Assembly: GCF_000374305.1 (NCBI RefSeq)
Contig: NZ_KB894101.1
Span: forward strand, 124,001 to 188,000
Origin: Actinomadura flavalba DSM 45200
GTDB lineage: Bacteria; Actinomycetota; Actinomycetes; Streptosporangiales; Streptosporangiaceae
Reading direction: 5' to 3'
DNA: 64,000 nucleotides
In this document: in pieces, positions 19,601 through 24,968 of the stretch
How positions within the stretch are numbered: position 1 is the first letter of the stretch
How the letters are laid out: the number at the start of each line of letters is the position of its first letter
Notes under the pieces: model-generated
Database searches by the model: none
Told to the model about the DNA's origin: nothing
Seen by the model: the letters and a program-made list of their open reading frames with translations, nothing else
Translations under genes and position numbers: made by a program

Positions 19601-21663
19601 TCGGTGAGCCCGGCGGTGTCCAGCGCGCCGGGCGCGGCCAGGACGATCGTCGCGCCGCCCAGCAGCGGCGCCCACAGCTCCAGCGTGGACGCGTCGAACG
19701 CGTGCGTGGAGTGCAACAGGTGCCGGTCGCCGGGCCGCAGCGCGATCCGGCCGTCGGTGGCGAAGTCGGTGACGTCGCGGTGCCGGACGCCGACCGCCTT
19801 CGGCGTGCCCGTCGAGCCGGAGGTGAAGATGCCGTAGGCGAGCGCGTCCGGGTGCGGGACGGTGCCGGGGTCGGTGTCCGGCTCGGTCGCGGGCCAGTCG
19901 GCGTCGTCCACGACGAGCACGCTGATGCCCGCCTGCTCGGCGTCGGCCAGCCACGGCCGCTCGGCGAGCGTCGCCCGGTCGCACAGCAGCAGCTTCACGC
20001 CGGTGTCGCGCATCAGCCACGCCACGCGGTCGGCGGGATAGGTGTGGTGGACCGGGACGTAGTGGGCGCCGGTCTTGAGGATCGCCAGCGACGCCGTCAC
20101 CAGGTCCGGCGAGCGGTCCAGCAGCGTCGCGACGGGGATCTCCGGGCCCGCGCCGAGCTTGGCGAGGCGGTGCGCGAGCCGGTTGGCGCGGGCGTCCAGC
20201 TCCGCGTAGGTGAGCACCGTGCGGCCCGCCGTCGCGACGGCGGGCGCGCCGGGCGCCGCGGCGACGCGGGCGGCGAACGCCTCCACGATCGTCGCGCCGC
20301 GCGGACGGTCGGTCGCGGTGGCGTTCCAGTCGTCCAGGACGGCCGCGCGCTCGGCGTCGTCCAGCAGCGGCAGGTCGCTGACGCGGGACGCCGGGTCGGC
20401 GTCGGCCATCGCCCGCAGGAACCGGACGTGCCGGGCGTGGTGCGCGGCGATCTCGTCGGCGGTGTAGAGGGCGGGGTGGCCGTCCATGTCGACGCGGGTG
20501 CCGCGCCCGTCCAGGCCGTCGTGGATGTTGAACGCGATGTCCTCGGTGAGGCCGAGGGCCAGCGCGTGCGCGCGGGCCGGGGTGCCCGCGAAGTCGGCCG
20601 TGTAGTCGAACGGCATGATGTTGACGATCGCGCTGTACAGGCGGCGCTGCTCGCGCAGCAGCCGCAGGTCGCGCAGCAGGTCCTCGCGGCGGTACCGCTG
20701 GTGGCGCAGTGCGCGGGCGGTCGCGCGGGAGACCGTGCGGGTCAGCTCGTCCAGCGTCATCGCGGGGTCGACCCGCACCCGCAGCGGGACGATGTTGGAC
20801 AGCATCGTCGGCGTCTGCCGGGCCAGCTCGGTCGTGCGGCCGGTGACGGCCAGGCCGAGCACGATGTCGTCGTCGCCGGTCACGCGGGCCAGGTAGGCGG
20901 CCGTCGCGGCGATGGCCAGGCCGGGCGTCGCGGTGCGCAGGCGGCGGGCGGACGCGGCCAGCCCGGCGCTCTCGTCCGGCCCGAGCGTCGTGCTGCTGCG
21001 CAGGAAGTCCATCGTGGGCGGCGCGGTGCGCGACGTCAGCCCGCTGATCTCCGGGAGGTCGGCGAACCGCTCGGTCCAGTACGCGCGGTCCTTGGCGAAG
21101 CGCTCGGACGCGCGGTACTCGGCGTCCTCGGCGAGCAGGGCGCGGTAGTCGCCGCGCTCGGCGGGCTCGTAGACGCCGCCGGTCGCGAGCGTCGTGTACA
21201 GCTCGGCCATGCGGGCGTTGACGAGCGTCCCGGCGAACCCGTCCACGCTGATGTGGTGCGCGCGCAGGTACCAGAGGTGGTGGTCGGCGGCCAGGCGCAG
21301 CACGCGCAGGTGGTAGAGCCGTTCACCGAACAGGTCCATCGGCGCCGCCATGTCGGCGCGCATCCATTCCCGTGCCGCCGCCATCGGGTCGGCGGCGGCG
21401 GAGAAGTCGGTGACCGGAATGGGGACGGTCCGGTCGGTCGCGATCGACTGGAATGGTTCGCCGTCCCGCTCGACGATCCGCATCTGCATGCCGGGGAACT
21501 CGTGGCCGGCCGCGCGGGCGATCTCGTCGAAGAGATGGGGGTCGAGCGGTCCCTCGATCTCGATGTACTGCGCGATGCAGATCGGCACCTCGGGATTGAG
21601 CTGCTGCGCGTACCAGACACTCTGCTGAGCGGCCGAAAGAGGAACGTACTCGGAGGACGACAT
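10684..21663 (-). CDS. NRPS subunit A, three modules: C-A-T-E-C-(A remnant)-T-C-A(Thr)-T-E
   Basis: A 3659-residue first subunit. Residues 1-440 are an EntF-like condensation domain (VPLSAAQQSVWYAQQL; HHISVDGF near 138), usual for accepting an aryl or acyl starter. Then A1 (FTSGSTGTPKA near 615, A10 near 945), carrier LGGDSI near 997, epimerase (HHFVVDGVSW near 1186, VNYLGR near 1392). Module 2 has a C domain (PLAPLQQGLYFHALL near 1510; HHIVLDGWS near 1646), then only about 62 residues of adenylation sequence with A9 LPDAMVP and A10 NGKVDTKALPKP (near 1950-2012), then carrier LGGNSL near 2058. Module 3: C (HHVAGDGWS near 2247), A with threonine code DFWNVGMVH(K), carrier near 3111, epimerase (HHLVVDGVSW near 3310, NYLGR near 3535) and a docking-like tail. 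A1 reads DALFQGVTY(K), unassigned. ATG 21663 starts at the C-domain edge; another ATG at 21696 would add 11 residues. Confidence 0.95.
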   Translation of the reverse strand: MSSSEYVPLSAAQQSVWYAQQLNPEVPICIAQYIEIEGPLDPHLFDEIARAAGHEFPGMQMRIVERDGEPFQSIATDRTVPIPVTDFSAAADPMAAAREWMRADMAAPMDLFGERLYHLRVLRLAADHHLWYLRAHHISVDGFAGTLVNARMAELYTTLATGGVYEPAERGDYRALLAEDAEYRASERFAKDRAYWTERFADLPEISGLTSRTAPPTMDFLRSSTTLGPDESAGLAASARRLRTATPGLAIAATAAYLARVTGDDDIVLGLAVTGRTTELARQTPTMLSNIVPLRVRVDPAMTLDELTRTVSRATARALRHQRYRREDLLRDLRLLREQRRLYSAIVNIMPFDYTADFAGTPARAHALALGLTEDIAFNIHDGLDGRGTRVDMDGHPALYTADEIAAHHARHVRFLRAMADADPASRVSDLPLLDDAERAAVLDDWNATATDRPRGATIVEAFAARVAAAPGAPAVATAGRTVLTYAELDARANRLAHRLAKLGAGPEIPVATLLDRSPDLVTASLAILKTGAHYVPVHHTYPADRVAWLMRDTGVKLLLCDRATLAERPWLADAEQAGISVLVVDDADWPATEPDTDPGTVPHPDALAYGIFTSGSTGTPKAVGVRHRDVTDFATDGRIALRPGDRHLLHSTHAFDASTLELWAPLLGGATIVLAAPGALDTAGLTDVIARGGVTHLFITTSLFNLVAAEHPEAFAPVRVVQTGGEAGSPTAMRRVLDACPGVDLQHVYGPTETTTYAVGRSVRGRIAPDATAVPLGTPLDDMRAYVLDEALRPVPPGVTGELYLAGAGVARGYLSRPALTAAAFVACPFGAPGEVMYRTGDVVRWNLDGELEYQGRADQQLKVRGFRIEPGEIESALAAHPDVELAAVVAREDAPGVKRLVAYVVGAPDPRELRTLLAGRLPDYMVPAAIVPVETLPLTANGKLDTRALPAPDYAAAEDTPYRAPRTPQEEILCGLFAEILGLDRVGVDDGFFDLGGDSIIAMRLVSRARRAGLALSPRDVFARPTVDELAAVARPVEDAAAPEADEPLGEVPATPIVRWFRELGGPEGGFSQSVLLRTPAGLGTDRLAAALATVLDHHDALRLVARPDGTFHVPAAGSVDAAACVRRAGAAGLDDAALTALAAAELAAARDRLDPAAGVNAQLVWLDAGDAPGRLLLVLHHFVVDGVSWRIVLPDLVGAWAGTTPDPVGTSYRAFARGLAAEARKRAGELDLWRDVLTGDDPPLGDRPLDPARDTHATAARLTVELDASTTGALLTSVPAAVHGRVNDVLLTGFARAFAAWRGTPGAPVLLDLEGHGREDVLSGADLTRTAGWFTSKFPVRLDGTSVRAVKETLRSLPDQGLGFGLLRHLNEDTAAELAARPAPQVVVNYLGRVESGDGDWSVAAEPGALGGGADDALPLGHTLAVDAHAQDGPDGPRLVATWTWAGQILAEADVRALADAWFAALRDLAAGDEHGHSPSDFPLVALGQDEVTELERDHPALADVWPLAPLQQGLYFHALLDAEATDVYTGQLVLDFAGTLDVAALRAAAERLPSRHAALRTAFTQTAGGDPVQLVLNDLTAGLAGLWREGDLSGRDEGALTDLMRSERTRRFDLALPPFLRFVLVRFGDDRYRLLLTFHHIVLDGWSMPSLAGELLALYGGQEPPRAPAYKEHLAWLSRRDAGAAEAAWTRALDGVTRGTLVAPGAADRAPGLPEKIRTVLPGALSDGLAATARAHGVTVNTLVQATWGLLLARVLGRDDVVFGATVSGRPPELPGVEQMVGLFINTLPVRVRLRDDETAAGLLTRLQAEQADLFAHHHHGLGDLHRIAGVAALFDTMTVFENYPLDASLLGAEFGGARLTGADLLDATHYPLTLDAVPGERLQLRLGFRPDVFDRATADALVAQLLGLLESLAGGADRPVADLDLTGEDAALLRSRFAALAAPEPAQRTVKRLVAYVVAAPGAEPDPDAIRAHVRANLPDAMVPSAVVVLPELPLTPNGKVDTKALPKPALTVTLTDYTAPRDEREKAIAAVFAELLDVDRVGVDDDFFELGGNSLVAMRIVARVRRALGVELPVRAIFEAPTVAALAALVRDTAPGGARPALTAGERPAQVPPSYAQQRLWFLNRFEGPSATYNIPVALRVQGELDTGALRAALGDVVARHEALRTILPDTGGVARQVVLDPRAATPELETAASTEAELPARLGMAAAHAFDITAEPPLRAHLFTLGTGEHVILLLLHHVAGDGWSMAPLATDLITAYAARAAGEAPGWAPLPVQYADYTLWQRDLLGSEDDPGSLASRQIAYWRDALAGLPEELELPADRPRPAEASHRGGTARFTLPADTRAALLALARETGASPFMVAQAAFAALLTRLGAGTDVPIGSPIAGRTDEALDDLVGNFVNMLVFRTDTSGNPTFRELVARARDTGLAAYAHQDVPFERLVEVLNPPRHLGRHPLFQVGLTFQNNPDVRLDLPGFSARPEPLHAGVARFDLLMVLTETPGALEGELEYALDRYDPATAQSLVVRFERLLTGLLADPDAPIAVPEILAAGERDTLLGDWAGGTLDAAADVTIPALFEARAAAAPDAPAVTFEGRTLTYGELNAAANRLARHLAGRGVGPERFAAIALPRSADLVVAILAVLKAGAAYVPVDPDYPADRVAHMLADSAPVVAITASGADAALPEGLPLVLLDAADLSGFAADDLTDADRTAPLRPGHPAYVIYTSGSTGRPKGVVVPHRNVARLLSATQPWFSFGPDDVWTLFHSYAFDFTVWELWGSLLHGGRLVVVPYLTSRSPEDFLRLLADERVTVLNQTPSAFYQLMAADRDNPGLDLALRYVVFGGEALELGRLDDWYARHADDAPTLVNMYGITETTVHVSYVKLDRAYAATAPGSVIGVGIPDLKVYVLDARLQPVPAGVVGELYVAGPGLARGYLNRPDLSAERFVADPHGGPGTRMYRTGDLGRWLSDGRLEYLGRSDQQVQLRGFRIELGEIEAVLARHDGVTDVAVVVRDERLVAYVVGTGTDPVELRKFAGQDLPEHMVPATVVPLDALPLTVNGKLDRRALPAPDFAAAVSSRAPGTPQEEVIAALFTEVLGLERVGVDDGFFDLGGDSIIAIQLVSRARQSGLAIAPRDVFQHQTVEGLAAVARPVGEGETVEAEPPGAGVGPVPVTPIVAWLRDRVGGDAGLIAGFTQATALVTPPAAGLDALTAAFQTLLDHHDMLRLRLDVDGDAWQPVVRPAGDVAAAPLVGRVDVAGLDADKLAATVAEQAAAARDRIDPVAGVTAQLVWLDAGDAQGRLLVVLHHLVVDGVSWRVLLPDLVAAWAGMELEPVPTSFRRWAQKLTTAADADELDTWLDIVDGPPQRLADRALDPRVDIAARAASLTVELPADVTGPLLTDVPAAFHGRVNDVLLTGLALAVAQWRRHRGGRGTEVLLDLEGHGREDDAVPGVDLSRTAGWFTSLFPVRLDAGPADWSDVVAGGPVAGAAVKRVKEQLRAVPRNGIGYGLLRHLDEDAAEELAELPPAQLAFNYLGRVAQGDAGADWSVAAEQPPAGDDPRMPLAHVLEVNALTRDLPGGPELAVTWTWPDGLLTADAVRELADGWFAALRGLVAHVAASAAGGAAPAGGFTPSDLLVELDQNEIDSLQDAWRKQQ
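12190..13500 (-). repeat. Threonine A-T segment, copy in subunit A
   Basis: Partner of the repeat at 4440-5740. Differences are scattered single substitutions, such as FDFTVWELW here against FDFSVWELW there. The other adenylation domains in the cluster are clearly more distant, so these two copies share a recent origin. Confidence 0.8.
15625..15815 (-). other. Residual adenylation C-terminus (A9-A10) in NRPS module 2
   Basis: Between the second condensation domain and the carrier domain of subunit A, only the end of an adenylation domain is left. It starts at about RTVKRLVAYVV, contains A9 (LPDAMVP) and A10 with the catalytic lysine (PNGKVDTKALPKP), and leads straight into the carrier domain. 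Motifs A1-A8 are absent from this module. The separate protein at 22131-23651 has A1-A8 and lacks exactly A9-A10. Confidence 0.88.
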
Positions 21664-21902
21664 CAAGCGGTACTTTCCCGGTCGGAGGGTGTGCATTTGC
21701 GTCCGGAAACGCCGCCCGCGTTCGGCGGCCAGGACGGGAGTGAAGCGTGCCGAAAGAACGAAAGGACTTTCCCCGTCCCCTTTCCCCGAGTCCCCTCCTG
21801 GATCGCGTCCGCGGGTCGCGATCCCGGTCGGTGCACGGCCGCCGGCGCGCCGGGCGTCCGCCGCATTCGTCGCCCGGCGCGGAGCCGTCCGCCGCCACGT
21901 CT

Positions 21903-21916
21903 CTACTCAGGAGTAG
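21903..21916. promoter_or_regulatory. Inverted repeat CTACTC-AG-GAGTAG, possible operator of NRPS operon
   Basis: Six-base arms separated by two bases. The site lies about ten bases downstream of a possible -10 element reading toward the NRPS genes, so it would overlap the transcription start. The half-site CTACT/AGTAG recurs at 23771-23790. Confidence 0.4.
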
Positions 21917-21925
21917 CGGAGCCAC

Positions 21926-21954
21926 AGTTAACCAGCCTGTCACATGCCTCGCAA
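21926..21954 (-). promoter_or_regulatory. Possible sigma-70-like promoter of the NRPS operon
   Basis: On the minus strand TTGCGA is followed after 17 bases by TTAACT. The spacing is ideal but each hexamer matches the consensus only partly. It is about 260 bases upstream of the NRPS start. Confidence 0.3.
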
Positions 21955-21976
21955 TCCCCCCGAATGTAGAACTTGC

Positions 21977-22015
21977 GCCTGCATATTGCTCACGGGAGTG
22001 ACAAAAGTTGCAGGC
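21977..22015. repeat. Inverted repeat GCCTGCA...TGCAGGC
   Basis: Seven-base arms (21977-21983 and 22009-22015) surround a 25-base spacer that holds a shorter TCAC/GTGA-type repeat. It lies between the free adenylation gene and the NRPS operon and could be a weak terminator or a regulator site. It has no U-tract. Confidence 0.35.
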
Positions 22016-22130
22016 AGGTGAGTACGTTCGGACCCCCGGGACGCGCGTCATGTGACAACGCACGGGAGCCGTCCCCGGTCAGCGCGGTCACGCTCGGTGA
22101 TCATGTTCGCGGGCGCGCGCGTCGGGCGTG

Positions 22131-23651
22131 TTACCGGCCGCCCGCCGGGAACTCGTGCACCACCACGGCCGCCGCGCCGACGTCCGGATGCCGCTGGAGC
22201 ACGGCCTCGATCTCGCCCAGCTCCAGCCGCACCCCGTTGATCTTCACCTGGCGGTCCACGCGGCCCAGGTACTGCAACGTCGGACGCGCGTCGCCGCCCG
22301 CACCCGGCCGCAGCAACTGCACCGCGTCGCCCGTCCGGTACAGGCGGCCGGTCGGGGTGCCGGCGAACGGGTCGCGGTAGAACGCGTCCCGGGTGCGCTC
22401 GTGGTTGCCCAGGTAGCCCCGGCCCACGCAGACGCCGCCGACGAACAGCTCCCCGGTCTCCTCCAGGTCGCAGGCGTGCCAGGCGCCGTCGTCGTCCTCG
22501 CGCAGCACGTAGAGCTGCGCGTTCACGATGGGGACGCCGATCGGGAGCCGCAGCAGCGACAGGTCCCCGAGCGTGACGGTGTGGTGGGTGACGTCGTCGG
22601 AGCACTCGGTCGGGCCGTAGGCGTTGAGCAGCCGCGCGTGCGGCATCGTCGTCAGCCAGCGGCGGGACAGCTCGGCGGGCAGCTCCTCGCCGGTGGCGAT
22701 CATCCAGCGCAGGGCGCCCAGCGAGCCCGGCGCGGCGTCGGCCAGGTCGTCCAGCAGGTGCCGGACCATCGTCGGGACCAGCTCCACGATCGTGATGCCG
22801 TGGTCGTCCACCAGCCGCGCGAACGCCACCGGGTCGTGCCCGACGTCGTCACCGACGATCTCCACCCGGCCGCCGAGCACCAGCGGGCAGAGCATCTGCC
22901 AGACCGAGATGTCGAAGCCGAGCGGCGCCGTCTGCGCGAGCACGTCCGCGCCGGTCATGTCCAGATCCACGATCTTCGCGTAGAGGTGGTTGATCATGCC
23001 CTGGTGCTCGACGACCGCGCCCTTCGGCTTGCCCGTCGAACCCGACGTGAACAGCACGTAGCGGGGCTGGTCCAGCGACTCCAGCCGGGCGTGCCCCGCC
23101 CACGGCGCGCAGTCGGCCGCCAGGTCGGCGCGGACGATCGGGACGCCCGCCTCGGCGGCGCCCGCCACCAGCGCGGACGCCGGTTCGCCCGCGTCCACGG
23201 TGAGCAGCAGCGCCGCGCCCGCCTGCGCCAGCACGTCGCGGACGCGCGCGGCGGGCCACGTCTCGTCGGCCGGGACGTAGAGGGCGCCGAGCAGTTCCAG
23301 CGCCAGGAACGCCGCCACGACCACGGCGGACCGCTCCCCGCCGACGCCCACGACGTCGCCGGGCCGCACGCCCTGCGCCTCGAACAGCGTGGCGAGCTTG
23401 CGGGCCTCGACGGCCAGGTCGGCGTAGCTGAGCGTGCGGCGCGCGTCCACCACGGCGACCGGGTCGCCGGCGGCGGCGAAGCGTTCCACGCGGGTGATCA
23501 CGGCGTCGGCCAGGTCGATCTCGCGCTCGGCCGTCATGCCGTGCCGCGCGGCCAGCTCCCGGGCCCGGGCCGCCTCACCCGGAGCGACCGTCAGCGCGGG
23601 CAGCGCGGATCGGTCCAGCAGCCGTTCCGCGACGCGTCCGCCAGCATTCAT
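22131..23651 (-). CDS. Free-standing adenylation protein lacking motifs A9-A10 (split A domain)
   Basis: A 506-residue ANL-superfamily adenylation protein that should activate an amino acid as its adenylate. It has LSYADL, LFTSGSTGKPKG (A3), FDISVWQM (A4), NAYGPTE (A5), YRTGD (A7) and A8 VDRQVKINGVRLELGEIE, then ends at VVVHEFPAGGR. The last C-terminal part with A9 and the A10 lysine is missing, so alone it should lack a residue needed for adenylate formation. NRPS subunit A module 2 has exactly the missing part and no A core. Aligned to GrsA the pocket reads DIWEITADD, close to codes I remember for diaminobutyrate/diamino acids. With the divergent Dap genes this suggests Dap as substrate (inference). 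No frameshifted continuation was seen after the stop. It is separated from the NRPS operon by about 470 bases. Confidence 0.88.
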   Translation of the reverse strand: MNAGGRVAERLLDRSALPALTVAPGEAARARELAARHGMTAEREIDLADAVITRVERFAAAGDPVAVVDARRTLSYADLAVEARKLATLFEAQGVRPGDVVGVGGERSAVVVAAFLALELLGALYVPADETWPAARVRDVLAQAGAALLLTVDAGEPASALVAGAAEAGVPIVRADLAADCAPWAGHARLESLDQPRYVLFTSGSTGKPKGAVVEHQGMINHLYAKIVDLDMTGADVLAQTAPLGFDISVWQMLCPLVLGGRVEIVGDDVGHDPVAFARLVDDHGITIVELVPTMVRHLLDDLADAAPGSLGALRWMIATGEELPAELSRRWLTTMPHARLLNAYGPTECSDDVTHHTVTLGDLSLLRLPIGVPIVNAQLYVLREDDDGAWHACDLEETGELFVGGVCVGRGYLGNHERTRDAFYRDPFAGTPTGRLYRTGDAVQLLRPGAGGDARPTLQYLGRVDRQVKINGVRLELGEIEAVLQRHPDVGAAAVVVHEFPAGGR

Positions 23652-23710
23652 CTTGACTCTCCGTGAGGTCGACCTTCTCCACCGTCATCACCGAATGAGC
23701 AGTGTATGAC

Positions 23711-23736
23711 CGGCTGGGATAGCTTATGTCCAGCCG
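23711..23736. promoter_or_regulatory. Inverted repeat CGGCTGG...CCAGCCG in divergent region
   Basis: Seven-base arms (23711-23717, 23730-23736) around a 12-base AT-richer spacer. It lies between the free adenylation gene and the Dap synthase gene. It could be an operator or an mRNA hairpin. Confidence 0.35.
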
Positions 23737-23770
23737 AGACCGCAGGCTTGCCGAATCAACCTCTTTGCCA

Positions 23771-23790
23771 CCTACTGACGGGTAAGTAGG
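23771..23790. promoter_or_regulatory. Inverted repeat CCTACT...AGTAGG upstream of Dap genes
   Basis: Six-base arms with an eight-base spacer, in the divergent region before the SbnA-like gene. It shares the CTACT/AGTAG half-site with 21903-21916 ahead of the NRPS operon, so both could answer to one regulator. The spacing differs (8 against 2), which weakens the case. Confidence 0.35.
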
Positions 23791-23946
23791 GGGTTGCGAC
23801 AGGTCAGGGCCGCAGGTACGGTGATGCTTCGCCTCGTCCGTCCCGGAATCAGCGGCGAACTCGGGGAAGATGGGGGAAGTCCAGAAAATAAATGGAACTC
23901 CACTTCCACCACATCCCTCCATTGTTCAGCGTTCAAGGGTGGCAGC

Positions 23947-24936
23947 GTGCCCATCATCACCTCGCCGCAGGAATTCAATGTCGATGACCTTTATGTGGAC
24001 TTGCGTCCGCTTCTCGACGTCCCCCTCTTCCTCAAATGCGAGGGCTTCAACTTCGCCGGCTCGGTGAAGCTCAAGGCGGCGGCGGCCATGGTCGCCGCGG
24101 CCGAACGCGACGGCGTCCTCACGCCGTCCTCGACGATCGTGGAGTCGTCGTCGGGCAACCTCGGCATCGCGCTCAGCATCATCGCCGCCTCCAAGGGCTA
24201 CCGGTTCGTCTGCGTCACCGACCCGCGCTGCAACCCCGCGTCCAAGCGGCTCATGCGCGCGCTCGGCGCCGAGGTCCGCGTCATCTCCCACCAGGACGGC
24301 AACGGCGGGTTCCTGGAGAGCCGCATCCGGTACGTCGAGGAACTGTGCGCCGCCGGCGACGACCACGTCTGGCTCAACCAGTACGCCAACCGCAACAACT
24401 GGCTCGCGCACTACACCGGCACCGCCCCGGCCATCGACCGGCAGTTCCCCGACCTGGAGATCCTCTTCGTCGGCGCGGGCACCACCGGGACGCTGATGGG
24501 CTGCGCCCGCTACTTCCGCGAGCACTGCAGGCCCGTCACGATCGTCGCGATCGACGCCGTCGGCTCGGTGACGTTCGGCGGCATCCCCGAACGCCGCATG
24601 GTCCCCGGCCTGGGCACCAGCACCCGGCCCGCGCTCGTCGACGAGTCGCTGGTGGACGACGTCGTGCACGTCCCCGAGACCGACACGATCCGGACCGTGC
24701 ACGCGCTGTCGTCGCGCGGGTTCCTGTTCGGCGGCTCGACCGGCACCGTCGTCTCCGGCGCCGCCCGCTGGCTGGCCGCCAAGTACCCCGGCGAGCAGCC
24801 CGTCGCCGTCGCCATCGCCCCCGACCTCGGTGAACGCTATCTCGACTCGATCTACGAGGAGAGCTGGCTGCGGGAGAACTTCGGCGACCTCACGCCGGAA
24901 CTGCGGCTCCCCGGCGCCGATATCCTCGGCGTCTGA
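23947..24936 (+). CDS. SbnA-like N-(2-amino-2-carboxyethyl)-L-glutamate synthase (Dap pathway)
   Basis: A 329-residue PLP enzyme of the cysteine synthase fold. SbnA-type enzymes join O-phospho-L-serine and L-glutamate into N-(2-amino-2-carboxyethyl)-glutamate, the first step to L-2,3-diaminopropionate. The PLP lysine is in the GSVKLKAA block near residue 42, SSSGNLG is the substrate loop, and VGAGTTGTLMG and GGSTGT bind phosphate. I chose GTG at 23947, which gives the usual SbnA length and PIITSPQEF start; the frame is open further upstream but unconserved. The next gene is the SbnB partner 32 bases downstream. Both face away from the free adenylation gene. The pair is known from staphyloferrin B and, as VioB/VioK-type genes, from tuberactinomycins. 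Confidence 0.9.
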   Translation: MPIITSPQEFNVDDLYVDLRPLLDVPLFLKCEGFNFAGSVKLKAAAAMVAAAERDGVLTPSSTIVESSSGNLGIALSIIAASKGYRFVCVTDPRCNPASKRLMRALGAEVRVISHQDGNGGFLESRIRYVEELCAAGDDHVWLNQYANRNNWLAHYTGTAPAIDRQFPDLEILFVGAGTTGTLMGCARYFREHCRPVTIVAIDAVGSVTFGGIPERRMVPGLGTSTRPALVDESLVDDVVHVPETDTIRTVHALSSRGFLFGGSTGTVVSGAARWLAAKYPGEQPVAVAIAPDLGERYLDSIYEESWLRENFGDLTPELRLPGADILGV

Positions 24937-24968
24937 TCAACACCACCCGTTCTCTGGAGAAACCGGAT

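Larger units (their letters stand above)
21664..22130. other. Intergenic region between free A protein and NRPS subunit A
   Basis: About 470 bases without a credible gene. It should carry the end of the free adenylation transcript and the leader of the NRPS operon. Two inverted repeats and one possible promoter are listed separately. No MbtH-type gene is here. Confidence 0.6.

Noticed and set aside
10807..21969. Very long plus-strand open frame (over 3700 codons) opposite NRPS subunit A
   Set aside because: It is a GC-bias mirror of the NRPS codons, rich in Gly, Arg, Val and Glu repeats without domains; the minus strand has full NRPS motifs.
22131..23651. The free adenylation protein as a simple frameshifted full-length enzyme
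   Set aside because: I looked downstream of its stop for A9/A10 motifs in other frames and found none; the missing part is in subunit A instead.
21664..23946. Iron-box (DmdR/IdeR-type) control of the NRPS cluster
   Set aside because: The EntF-like start and Dap genes suggested a siderophore, but I found no TTAGGTTAGGCTAACCTAA-like site before the genes.
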